From Nectonema munidae (taxonomy: Eukaryota; Nematomorpha; Nectonematoida; Nectonematidae), in NCBI GenBank assembly GCA_030549495.1, contig JAUIRK010000753.1:1-64000 (forward strand): 64,000 bases of DNA, given 5' to 3'. Below are positions 34,920 to 46,831 of this stretch, piece by piece. The notes under the pieces are model-generated. The model worked only from the letters and a program-made list of their open reading frames with translations, had not been told where the DNA came from and ran no database searches. A program made the position numbers and the translations under genes. Position 1 is the first letter of the stretch. Each line of letters opens with the position of its first letter.

Positions 34920-37900
34920 AGGGAATGATAAGATTATAACGTAAAGAAACAAAACATATAAAACATATGAATCGTTGGTTTTAATACTTTCGAGCAGTAT
35001 GAGTTAATGGCAAAAAAAAGTTCATCGATAACAATACAGGAAAATTTTCCTCCATAAATATTTTAATAATACCTAATTTTGAAGACAATAATTATTCAGA
35101 ATTTGAGATAAATTTAAATCATTCCCCCAAATTTTAAATTTCTTTTTAAAACTTAGCATATATACTCGAATAAACAGCAATATTTTATTTAAAGAAATGC
35201 AAAAATGGCAACATTTTATAGCGTGCAAGCCAAAATTCTATCTTAATCAGGACAGATTATTATATCCTCACAAGTCTGATATAAATTCTAAAATTACCAG
35301 ATGTGTCAATGATTATAGCATTTAAACCACCTTATCGTATTGCCGAAAAGCAATGAAAAGGACTAACAAAATACACATTGCCCTGAAATGAAATCATTTT
35401 TACACTTTGTACCCCGTGGTACTGATCATATTCCCCTACTTAATAATATCTCAATTACAATATCTTAAAACAGATCGTTGTAAACTTAAAGTAATAGAAA
35501 TGTTGGAATGGAATTTTCGATTGAACATTTAAAACCAAACACACGTAAAGAATAGCTTATATTACATAAGTAAAAATAGTAGGGATTTAGTGTTGAATAC
35601 GTAGGTGTTATTTACAAGAGTAGTCTCAGTAATTTTGACGTGATTATTCTTCCTTATCTAAAGCCATTACAAAGCAAATTCGTTTCGCTGGAAAAGACGA
35701 ACAGGGTGCAAAATCAAATTAGCAATTTTATGAAGAATAACGAAGGATTGCTGAAAATGTACGCTGATTTAAAGGGTTCTGATAAATATTTATATCAGAA
35801 TTAAAGATATGGAAATGGTCAACAAAAGCCATATAGATTAAAAATATTAGCTCATCCATTCTGTCACATAAATAAACAATTGAAAAACATAACTTTCGAA
35901 ACTTACAATGAAATATGCATTCAATTTACATAGAAATATCTTTTTATGATTGATTTGATACTCTGTGATATAAATAAGGAACAAATGAAAAATATATATC
36001 TCTTCTCTAGCACAGGAAAGAGATAGGGGAAAGATAAATTGTAGCGATTAAAAATCTTTAGTCCAAAGATCGGGTCTTTTCAAAAGAGAATACTCCAAAT
36101 ATTACATCCTATCCTGCATAATGAATGGGGAAAGAAAATGTAGAATAATTTGTCATTTTATTTACAAACAGTCGAGTTTTAAAAATAAACTATTATGCAA
36201 AGTGTATGCAAAGCATGTTTTACAAGTCACGTCACTCAAATAAGGTGGATCATAACTGGATACAGTGAGCATCTCAATATGCATTTGTTAATTTGTAAAT
36301 CACAACCTGATGAAATGGAGGAGATTCCACAAGTACACAAAATGAAGAGAGAGGCAGACACCCCAGAAAACAATAAAAAAACGCGAGTATCTCTTTAACA
36401 AAGGAGGCGTGTAATAAGCCTTGTCTTAGAGGGTACTGGAAATAACATTACACATCTTGGACTTTCAAAACAACTGTGACAACAATAGTTGCTAAGTTAT
36501 ACGCCACTAGCCAGCAAACAATCGAGACAAACTGTCAGTCAAGCAAAAAGATGAAACAGATTAACTAATATTCTCTGAAAACCATCAGACCTGGTCGTAA
36601 CACTCCTAGTACACAAGAATTTTGTGTTATAGAGGAATTTAAACATCTTGAATCCATAAGTTTTAGATGAGGTTGGCTTCAAGGTCTGCACTAGATCCGA
36701 AAAGAGGGAGATCACGAGCAGAAACTCATGCAACCACCTGTGTTCAATTAGCCAGAAGCAAGGAATTCTATGGTAGCTGCAATGAACAGGATATGTATGT
36801 TGACACTCCTGTGTGAATAATGGGCAATGAAGAAATTCATCGATATCGAAAATGGTGTTCTGATGGATTTCTAAGAGGCCTGTAAAGAAAACCACTCCTA
36901 TTTTTGGTCTAAACAGTGTTACTTTAAAAAGAGTGCATAATTTTAAGGTAATGTTGCACTATCCGCGCAGTTAGAAAATACAGCTTTATTGGAGAAAGAA
37001 TAGCTGTTCTCGCTTTTCCAAAATAAAAATTCATCAAATGTAACTTGCATAAGTTTATTTTCTAATACACTTGATTCAAAATGTAATTTCGAAGTCAGCA
37101 GGCTATACGAGCATAAACCCTGAAATGTGTATTGTTTTAAACATAATTTATTCCGAATTTCCTTTCTTTTTTTCAAATGATTTCATTTTCTGAAAAAGTA
37201 ATGTAGACAGAAGAGTTGTAGAATTATAATTCACTAAGTACTCTCTTCAACTCCAAAGAAAAGATGGTGGTAATTTTGAAGTGAGCATGGTTTTATCAAA
37301 AACCAGCAAGTTTGTTTTATTAGTTAGTTAACGATGCTTTTGGAGTAGATATAAAAAAAAGAAAACCTGTCAGGTTCAACTTTTTTTCCAACTCTAATAG
37401 TGAATTGAAAAAAAGCTAAATACATTTCAGTTTTCTATGATTTTCGATTGTTACAAATGTCGATCAATATTCAAGGATTCTATCAACCATCCACCCCCTG
37501 CCAACTTTTACAAGGCTCTCTTCTCTTAAAATTCTCTTCTATAACACAGCATATCAATTATTGATAGAAAAATCACAAAGGGACAAATAATGTAAAATAT
37601 TTTTATTTTAGTTCAAGTTATCTTAAAAATTAGGTTTATTTGTCATACTTTATTATATAAAGGAATGAGAAGATAAAAATGGTTAATCTCAACCGGTTAT
37701 AACCATATGCTATCCAATATATAGCAGATTAATTTTTCAAAATCATTACTGAAAGCAGACTTTAAAAAAAATATTGCGTTCGTAAATTGGAACAGTGAAA
37801 CATAATAGGTTAAGAGACTTTTTGTAAAAATGTTTTTCACTCAAAAATTGATGAAACAAAGTGTTCCATAGAAAATACAATCGGGGCCAATTTCGCTTTT

Positions 37901-39770
37901 TGGAGGCATTTAAAGGGGTTCTAAAAATGGTTTATGGTAGAAGTTCTTGATAGAAACGAGGAAACCCTGATAAATTGCCCGGAACGATTATTGCCAGTGA
38001 TCGTTGGAGAGCAAAGGCAAATATCGAAAGAACCAACAATGGATAGTATAGCCATTACGTTATTATTCATGAAAGAAACTTTGTAGCTCCTAACGATGCT
38101 ACAATTCATACTCAAAATGTCGAAAATGTGTGGATGAGGAGAAAGGAAAACTTAAATGGCGTTTCGAAACCTCTAACTCTCTTTTTTTACTTACTTGAAT
38201 GAATTTGCGGGGATATGCCATTTTTCCCAGTGTAATTTGTTTTCTTAATTCAGTTAATTTTTAAGAATTTCTGGTACTAGCTTTTTTAACTCTTATAAAC
38301 CCTGACACGCTTGATAATAATTTCTTGTTAAGATACATTTTCAGTTGTTTGATTTTGTCAACTATTTCACCATGTTTAAGATAATGTTAATAAAATATAA
38401 TGACCTAAGAATGTTTTTTGAATGAGTTAAGTTATGTTCAGTTATAATGGAGTGTGATCTATTTTTAAACTGCCATTTTTTGTAAGTAAAGAGAATTTTT
38501 TGTAGCTACAATCGATAAAAAACAAATAAAAAGGACGAGGTATTTTGATTTCATCCATGTTTGTGGAATCCGAAAAATTAATATTGAATGCAAAGGATAA
38601 GTATCCCATAATTACTCAACTCATCACAATAATCAATTACATATAGAAAGATAAAAATCTAATTTTAGGATATTTTCTTATTTTGAAAAGAGATAACAGA
38701 TACAATGACAAGCTTGAGATTACTAAAATAAAAAACTTTTAAAAATTCAACTAGGGTGTAAACTAATGATGCACAAATAATATACAAAATATTTCAATAT
38801 ATTTACACTTAATATAAAATATATAAATACGTTTTACATTATAATTAATATATTTAGAATTCAGATATCATGGATCCTTTTGCCTTTTCGGCTATAAATC
38901 TTAATTTGTATTGATATGTCATTTTTTTTCCAAAATGAAAGTCTCAATTGTTTTCTTTTCTTCCTTAAAACATAGTGCTCTAATATCGATGGAACAAAAG
39001 CAAAAGGCCAATTCACTCTTGTGCTAAGTAGACAAAATAAGAAATTATTAGATATTTCGATCAACCACTTTTTTCATGTTGTTGAATCAAAAATCCAAAT
39101 TTTTCTATATCTCTTGATATTTTGTCATTAGGCACTCATTAAAAGAGAAAGAAAGAAATTTATTCGTTTAGTCTATAAGAGTAGTGAAAAGGACATTTTA
39201 AAATCAAAAGAATAAGTACATGCAAGGATAACAAAAGCCGCTCCGGTGTTACTAAGATTATAATATGTGTATGTATATGTATAGAAAAAGTGAAGGAAAT
39301 AAGGTAATTGAGACGGAAATAGTTGTGATATGTATACATATATTATAGAATTAAGGAAATGAAGTTACACATATCGAAATATGATTAGCAGCTTATATAA
39401 TTTGTACTGGATATGAATCCTAAGGGTAACTTCTGTTGTGTTGTATAGCAATTAGATGACAAAGAACAAATATAACAGTTTAGTTGATTACATCAGGAGT
39501 ACTTAGTTGAGAATATGTAAACTTTTATTTCTTTTAATATTTTTATAAAGATTAAGTTATTATCTATATATTTCTCAATAATTTCAATGAAGCTGTTCCA
39601 ACACAAAAGGATTTTATAAGTGATTCCTTACTTACATTTACTTAAATGGATTTCTTAGATATGACAGTTGTAATTAGAAGAAAAAGTAAATGAGCTTTAT
39701 AAGCATACGGGAACAAAACCTGAAAAAAAAAACTAAAAAGCAAACTTTTAAAGTTGAAATGGTACTGGTA
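34920..39770. other. Intergenic, mostly featureless AT-rich DNA
   Basis: Upstream of the nucleolin-like gene and before the SINE at 39773. Only one possible coding trace was seen (36195-36400). Promoter elements cannot be fixed. The stretch 38760-38860 is almost pure A/T. Confidence 0.5.
36195..36400 (+). pseudogene. Possible BED-finger/hAT fragment
   Basis: The reading frame MQSVCKACFTSHVTQIRWII then SEHLNMHLLICKSQPDEMEE has the Cys-X2-Cys and spaced His/Cys pattern of a BED-type zinc finger from a hAT transposase. The sequence after it (36400-36960) breaks up in all frames. The family call is a guess. Confidence 0.3.
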
Positions 39771-39772
39771 GT

Positions 39773-39910
39773 GGCACCGTAGGGTGTTTCATCAAAAAGT
39801 CACAATTGCGCAGCTCGTATCGAATTATGAGGAAAGCAAGCTTGATGTAGGATCGAACCCAAGACCTTGAGTTATCGAATCCGGCATCTAACCAACCATA
39901 ATCACTCCTC
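39773..39910 (-). repeat. tRNA-derived SINE, copy 3
   Basis: On the plus strand the tail domain comes first (GGCACCGTAGGGTGTTTCAT), then GTATCGAATTATGAGGAAAG, then the tRNA-like head with GGATCGAACCCAAGACCTTG. The tail matches copy 4 at 56640-56674 in reverse, so the family has a head of ~75 bp and a tail of ~60 bp. Confidence 0.75.
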
Positions 39911-40436
39911 TCAAAATTTAATAGTTGAAAAGATCAATTTTTAAACATTAAAAGAGAATTGAAAAAGATAGAAATAAAGAAAACAAAATTCAAAAAATAC
40001 AAACCTAAATATATAAAGTTTAGTTATAGCAAATCAAAATCAGTTATATTTTAAGTCGATATAGTTGAAATGAATACTTGGATGAGGAAGCTTGTTGTTG
40101 TATTTGTATTTATAGAGGAAATTATGATTAAAGTTAATTTTCCATAAAATAATTTTATAAATATTTTATAAAAAATAATTCAACTTTCATTCATAATGAA
40201 AATATTTTGTACTCTGCTCTTTCCAAGTCCCTTAAAAACATTTTATTTGAAACTTTATCTAAATCTACATCTCCACTTCAATATATCATATCATATTTAA
40301 CCAAAAAATATTCTTCTTCCTAGCAATATAATTAGAGTATTTTCTTTACACTGCCCTTGTTACTCATACTTTTATAAAAACTACATTCTAACCCTTCTGT
40401 AGCTTTGTCTCCCCTCATATTAACCCTATTAGTGCT

Positions 40437-40455
40437 GGGGGCGTAAAACGCCCCC
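40437..40455. repeat. Perfect GC-rich palindrome at the element's left end
   Basis: GGGGGCGTAAAACGCCCCC has 8-bp arms and a 3-base loop. Subterminal palindromes of this form occur in non-autonomous piggyBac-like elements. The right end (44822-44856) has a less perfect version. Confidence 0.7.
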
Positions 40456-40924
40456 CCCCCCTTCACTAAAAAATTAATTGTAGAAAATTGGCTGAATCAT
40501 ATCCCTTCAAATTTTGTGACTTTTCCTAAAATCGCTAGCTGCATCATTTGAAACGATTTTCATGGTAGTTGAATGACCCTTTCATGTCCAAAACTGTCAA
40601 TCAAAATCAAAAATTAAAATTTTTCAGCAAAATTTTGACATTATCTGTACTTAACCTTATAACTTAGGATCTATATTATATAATACCCTGAAAACTTATA
40701 ATTATATACAGTTTGCAACGCATAACACTTTATATATTTAATTTTTTCAATAATCATGGCTATTTTTTAGAAAATTTCAATCAAAATTTTGATCAAAAAT
40801 GTATCTAATAAAATATACCTTTGAATTTTACATAAAATATATGTTTTATACTAAATCGGTCATGCGGTTTTCATTTCTGGACTCATTTTTTACATTTAGG
40901 ATTTAAAAAAACCTATAAGTGTTA

Positions 40925-42290
40925 ATCAAATTTGCGGTTTACTTGTGAAAATTGTCTCCAAAAACATTCCTTCATATTTTATGTGTTATACTGCTGGTTT
41001 CATTTCAGGACTCATTTTTTACGTTTAGGATCTGAAAATACCTATAAGTGTTAATTAAATTTGCGGTTTACTTCTAAAAATTATCTCCAAAAACATTCAT
41101 TCAAATTTTACAATGAAATATATGTGTTATACTAATTCGGCCATGCTGGTTTCATTTCTGGACTCATTTTTTACGTTTAAGATGTGAAAATACCTATAAG
41201 TGTTGATTAAATTTGCGGTTTACTTCTAAAAATTTTCTCCAAATACATTCATTCAAATTTTACAAAGAAATATATGTTTTTATACCAAATCAACAATGCT
41301 GTTTTCATTTCTTAACTCATTTTTCACATTTAGAGGTTTTAAAATATCTGTCAATGTCAATCAAATTTCCGGTTTACTTCTAAAAGCTATCTCCAAAAAT
41401 ATTCTCTCAATTTTAGATGAAATATATGTTTTTATACCAAATCAATCATGCTGTTTTCATTTCTGAACTCATTTTTTACATTTAGGATGTGAAAACAATA
41501 TAAGTGTTAATGAAATTTGCGATTTACTTCTAAAAATTGTCTCCAAAAACATTCATTCAAATTTTATAATTAAATATATGTTTTTATACCAAATCAACAA
41601 TGCTAGTTTCATTTATAGACTCAATTTTTGCAGTTTGAATTTGAAAATAGTTATAAGTATCAATCAAATTTACGTTTAGTTCTAAATTTGTTTTCAAAAA
41701 TATTGATTCAAATTTTACGTGAAATATATGTTTTTATAGCAAATAGATGATGATGATTTCATTTCTGAACACAGTATTCGCATTTAGAGGTTTTACTGAT
41801 AGTGTCAATCAAATTTGCGCTTTATGTCGTAAAGCTATATCCCAAAATATTCTCTCTAATTTTACATGAAATATAAGTTTTTATACCAATTCGACCATGA
41901 TAATTTTTATTTCTGAAATCATTTTTGCATTTAGAGGTTTTAAATGTCTGAAAGTATCAATCAAATGTTCGATTTACGTCTAATGTCTACAGAAATATTT
42001 TTGAAATTTAAATAAAATATCTGTTTTTATGCCAAATGGAAGATGCTGGTTTCATTTTTGGACTCACTTTTAACATTTATTGTTTTAAAATATCTGAAAG
42101 CTTCAATCAGGTTTGCGGTTTACTTCTAGATACTGTCTTCAAAAATATTTTCAAAAAAATAAAATATCTGTTTTATACCAAATCGAATATGCTTATTTTA
42201 TTTCTGCACTGGATTTTGGATAATACGGTTAAAAAATACCTCGAAGTGGCAATTGAATTAGTAATGTATGCCTGAAAATCAGTTCTGTAA
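40925..42290 (+). repeat. Array A: about nine degenerate ~149-bp tandem units
   Basis: The anchor TTTGCGGTTTACTTCTAAAA and variants begin at about 40930, 41061, 41211, 41367, 41516, 41667, 41814, 41962 and 42112, mostly 147-156 bp apart. Each unit also has TGCTG-TTTCATTT, ACTCATTTTTTAC and ATATATGTTTTTATACCAAA. Sequence at 40480-40920 is a more diverged version. Confidence 0.85.
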
Positions 42291-43265
42291 TTCAAAAAAT
42301 GGCTGCATAGTAGATATATAGTGAAAATATTCTTTTTTTTTTTGTATATTTTGGCTTATAATACTTTCTACAATCATCTTGAGTATGAAACATTTATTAA
42401 AAAAACAAACAATATGTATTATAAAATCTTTTGAAAATTTGTATGAGAGAAGGAACCAAGTTGAAAACTAATTTTAAAGAGAACATGTAACCAAAACAAA
42501 TAATTAAAAAAATATGTATCTTGATTAAATGGAAGATCAACCATGTTTTAATGAACTAGGAAGTGGTTTAATTATATAATAGATGCTTGAAAAAAATTTT
42601 GACTGTGAAAAAGAAGTTCCTCTTTTACAAATAGAAAATATTTAAATCTATAGCCCATATCTATCGATTACAATTAACATTTAGCTAAGATGGGTAGGAA
42701 ATCTCTGAAAATTTAGAATAGGTCAAATTTATCAAAAATGGCACACATGCCAATATGTGAAAATTTAGTCACTATCAAGATATTTTTAATTTAAATTCAA
42801 TTTGCCATCTTTTTACTTTTGCGTCAAAGAAATAAATTTTAGATGAAGAACGTGGACAACTTTTTTTAATTGAAAAATGAACATCACGAATGATTCATCA
42901 GAAAAAAACCTTTGAAATGAGATTTGGTTGAAGAATATTCAGGCCTGATAATAAAATACACGATACTGATAAAAAAAAGTCTAAGATCATCAAGAAGATT
43001 CTTTAATCAGAATGCTTTGAGAAGGGAAAAAAGTAATTTTATCATTATAAAAAAAATTTCGAACACACACTGGAGAATATAAATTTCTAATGAAAAAAGA
43101 GCTACCAAGAAAGGATCATCATGGAATGAATAGCAAAATTACATATTGTAAATTATAATATGACGTAGGGACTACAAGTCGATAACGAATTTGTAGCCAA
43201 AAAAATGGAGGTCTTATCGAGTTACATAAGTTACTGTAGAATGGAATATTTTGAGTGAATTATCG
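42290..43265. other. Core of the foldback-like element, non-coding
   Basis: A ~1-kb segment conserved in reverse complement at about 62050-63060 (for example GGAACCAAGTTGAAAACTAA matches TTAGTTTTCAACTTGGTTCC at 62909-62928). No open frame of note, so the element is presumably non-autonomous. Confidence 0.7.
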
Positions 43266-44770
43266 ATTTTTTGACAGGTTTTATTGAATCCATTAAAAAT
43301 GACATCACCAATAAATTCTACATACTTGAAATGTATAAAAAAAAAATTATAAGAATAAAAATTTTAATTTTGACATGGGCTGTCATATTTAAATTATTTT
43401 GTCAGGTTTGATTAATTTTTTATAAAAAAAAAGGAATATAACCAGTAAACACAGCCTACTTGAAAATGGGTATATGTGTATAAAATGCCATACACGGTAA
43501 AACTTCATCATCTCCCTATACTTTCTATTAAACGTAATTCTTTAATTCGAAAAACCGTGACTGATCCTTTCTTTTTGGGATAAATCAATTTAAAACTTTA
43601 TGTTATTACTTAGATAAAAAGTTTCTTTTTAAGATGAGCTATCATATATAAATCAATGCTTTGATAATTTTAATTGATTTTTATAAAAAAAAAAATTAAT
43701 ATCACCGCTGAATTCAGCATGCTTGAAAATGGGTGTATATGTGTAAAAAACATTATATAATTATTTGGATAAAATGTTTTTTTAGATGAGCTGTCATATA
43801 TAAATCACTTTTTTGACAGGTTTGAATGATTTTTATAAAAAAAATTAATATCACCAATGAATTCAGCATTCTTGAAAATGGATGTATAAAAAACATTATA
43901 TAATTATTTAGATTAAAAGCTTCTTTTTGAGATGAGTTGTCACATTTAGATCAATTTTTTGACAGTTTGATTAATTTTCATAAAAAATGAATATCCTCCC
44001 TGAATTCAGCATATTTGAAAATGAGTATAAATGTGTAAAAAACTTTATATAATTATTTAGATAAAAAGTTTTTTTTGAGATAAGCTGTCACATTTAGATC
44101 AATTTTTAGACAGGTTTGATTGATTTTCATAAAAAATGAATATCACCACTGATTTAAGTTGGAAATGGGTATACATGTGTAAAAAACTTTATATACTTAT
44201 TTAGATAAAAGTTCCTTTTTAGGATGAGCTGTCACATTTAGATAAATTTTTTAACAGGTTTGATTGATTTTCATAAAAAATGAATATCACCACTGAATTT
44301 AGCATATTTGAAAATGGGTATATATGTGTAAAAAACTTTATATAATTATTTAGATAAAAAGTTCCTTTTTGAGATGAGCTGTCACATTTAGATCAATTTT
44401 TTGACAGGTTTGAATGATTTTTATAAAAAATGAATATTACCACTGAATTCAGCATATTTGAAAATAGGTATACATGTGTAAAAAACTTTATATAATTATT
44501 TAGATAAAAAGTTCCTTTTTGAGATGAGCTGTCACATTTAGATCAATATTTTGACAGGTATGATTGAATTTCATAAAAAATGAATATCACCACTGAATTC
44601 AGCATATTTGAAAATTAGTATACATCTGTAAAAAACTTTATATAATTATTTAAATAAAAAGTTCCTTTTTGAAATGAATTGTCAAATATAAATCAATTTT
44701 TTGACAGGTTTGATTGATTTTGATAAAAAAAAAATGGACATCACTAGTGAATTCAGCATAGTTGAAATAT
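43265..44770 (+). repeat. Array B: about ten ~148-bp tandem units
   Basis: TTGACAGGTTTGATTGATTT-like anchors occur at about 43270, 43403, 43665, 43815, 43960, 44107, 44253, 44402, 44550 and 44700. Units from 43815 on are very alike (GAATTCAGCATATTTGAAAA, GAGATGAGCTGTCACATTTA), which points to recent amplification. The unit at 43403 is ~100 bp longer and holds a small segment bounded by CACGGT/ACCGTG. Confidence 0.9.
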
Positions 44771-45169
44771 ATATGTAACATTAAAAATATTTATAAAAAC
44801 TTATTAATATCTGAGAAAAATAGGGGGGGGGGGTGGCACTTTACGCCCCACCCAGCATCATTTTGGGTGTGATGAGATCAAGAGTTAACCCTGAAATCTT
44901 CTATGAACTGGTTGAGGAAATAAAATAGAGAGTATACAAAGAGACCCTTTCAATTTTGGTGAGTATGCTAACCTAGGAGCTTATTGAGTCAGCCATGCAT
45001 GTAGAAAACTCCTTTTATTGTTTTTTGTAATATCTTTTTTATAGTTGTAGTTCTTCTCTGGGTTATATGCATCAGTCATGAGAAGAAGTTTTAAATCGTC
45101 ACCTATTGATTTGCAGTTGAGATAATTTCCAATATCAAGCTCATTTGATCATTTGACATGTTTTTGTGC

Positions 45170-45235
45170 TATGAATTTCACTTGCGCTTGTGTTTTGAAT
45201 TTCACTTGCGTGTGTGCTCTGAATTTCACTTATAG
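45170..45235. repeat. Short tandem repeat, three ~27-bp units
   Basis: TGAATTTCACTTGCG and close variants occur three times in a row (about 45172, 45199, 45226). This is a minor local duplication between the foldback-like element and the spenito-like gene. Confidence 0.7.
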
Positions 45236-45796
45236 GGCATTCAAAGGTGGAAATGAATTCACAGGTTTTATGTTTTTTTATTTCTACTGCAATCACTCCC
45301 ATCTTCATCTTCTATATTAGGCTGCCTTTGAGAATTTAAAAATTTTTGTATATCCATTATGGAATTCATTGTCGATGAAAGGTGACAAATATTTTATTCT
45401 AAAAATTAAGAAAAAGAAGAAAATACCTTAAGCGATTAAAAAAATATCAAAATCCTTAAGCAAAAATAAGAAGTTACCATATTAAAATAACCATATGATA
45501 TTGAAGCGCAAAAAGAATTAAATAAAAAAGAAAAGGAAAAACTTTGCGTGAAGAACAACAATGTCAAAAGAAAGACAGTGAAGCATTTTGTTGTTGTGTT
45601 AAAAGAAAAATGGAAATGTAATATAAAGTAATCAATATAATATAATATCATTAAAAAGCGCCCAATTAATCATTCCTTACGTACCTATAAATAGCAACAA
45701 AATTCAGAGAATACAATTTCAGTGAAGTATAATAAATAATATCAATTATTAATAAAAGCCATTTTTGTATAATATTTTTCCCGAAATCTTTAAATT

Positions 45797-45855
45797 TCCA
45801 AGGGGGGGGGGGGGGCAAGTACCCCTTCTTGCCCAACGTGCCAGCGCCCATGAGT
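45797..45855 (-). repeat. hAT-type terminal fragment with G tract
   Basis: Read on the minus strand it starts CATGGGCGCTGGCACGTTGG, then a G-rich stretch and a long C run. This resembles hAT ends seen elsewhere in the window (7543, 58996). Only one end is present. Confidence 0.4.
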
Positions 45856-46808
45856 TCTAGATTTTTAATAGTCTTAGATGTAGATATAGAAATAGAGGTA
45901 TTTTAATTAAGGGGTAAATGTTGTTTCGTCGTTTAAAAGGAATGCGGTTGATTTTGCTCGCATTAAAAATCTTTTATTTGTACTAGCTCTTTCCTGTAAT
46001 TTAGTAGAAATGAAGACGATTTTACGTGGGTCCCTTTTAGAAAATTGCTGCTGAAAGTGAATAGTATGTCATCTCAAAAACGAGAAATCATTTTGGATGT
46101 GATGAGATCAAAAACTAACTAGAGGATATTGGAGACTGAAGTGTCGGGAAGTTTAACTTATAGATGAAAAGGGGGTGCGATTTCGGAAGATGAAGTAGCT
46201 GTTTGAAGGATATCAGCTTATAAATTTAAGATATACAGAAGAAATAATTTGTGAGCAAGGTTTATGATTATGGCAGGATGCCAGGTTGAGTTGAAAGCAT
46301 TGTCTTTCTAGGATAATTTTAGAATATTTTCTGAGAAGAAAAAGAGGAGTCGACGTATGTAGTTAGTCAAGATAGACTAGTTTCCGTATTTTTGTTGGGA
46401 AGGTATGCAAATTGCGTCTGATAGATGCTTTTTTGGGTTTGGGCGTCACTTTTGCGTTTATACATGTTAATATGAGTTGAGCTTGTAAATGGTGAGAAAG
46501 AAAGAGTTGTTCAATTTTGTTGGATTCGGTAAGATTGGTACTTAATATTATAGATTATTAAGAAAGGCATTATTATTTAATTATTAAAGGTATTATTAAA
46601 GAGGTAAGCAATATATGTAAAAAGTTTTTTTTGGAGATGTGTAATGAAGTTAGTCAAACTTGGTAATAAAACATTATTAAATACTATATATATTCTTTAA
46701 TTTCATTTTAAAGTTAAAAATTAAAAAATTTATTTTTAATTAAAAAAAAAGATTTTTATAATTTTATTTTATTTTTTTGTTAATTTCCCTCTTATCAATT
46801 TCTAAAAG

Positions 46809-46831
46809 GTCCTACCTTGATATAAAAGCTG
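46809..46831 (+). promoter_or_regulatory. 5' UTR of the spenito-like gene after a likely splice acceptor
   Basis: A pyrimidine-rich tract ending TTATCAATTTCTAAAAG at about 46808 looks like a 3' splice site 23 bases before the ATG, so an upstream non-coding exon is likely. Confidence 0.45.

Larger units (their letters stand above)
40420..44888 (+). mobile_element. Foldback-like element with two inverted arrays of ~148-bp repeats (copy 1)
   Basis: The ends are GC-rich: AGTGCTGGGGGCGTAAAACG at 40431 and, read inward from the right, ATGCTGGGTGGGGCGTAAAG at 44858. TTAA occurs just outside at 40420-40423 and 44885-44888; TTAA followed by CCCT at the left would suit a piggyBac-type insertion, but this is not proven. 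Inside are array A (about 40925-42290), a ~1-kb core (about 42290-43265) and array B (about 43265-44770). There is no recognisable protein. A reverse-oriented copy begins at 61457. The termini, core and arrays agree between copies, so this is one mobile unit and not two local satellites. Confidence 0.8.

Noticed and set aside
36539-36895. 118-residue minus-strand open frame
   Set aside because: No recognisable motif; the opposite strand looks like transposon debris.
43815-44770. Regularly spaced repeats that could recall a CRISPR array
   Set aside because: The whole ~148-bp unit is repeated with no unique spacers, and the context is an animal genome; this is a tandem array in a transposon.
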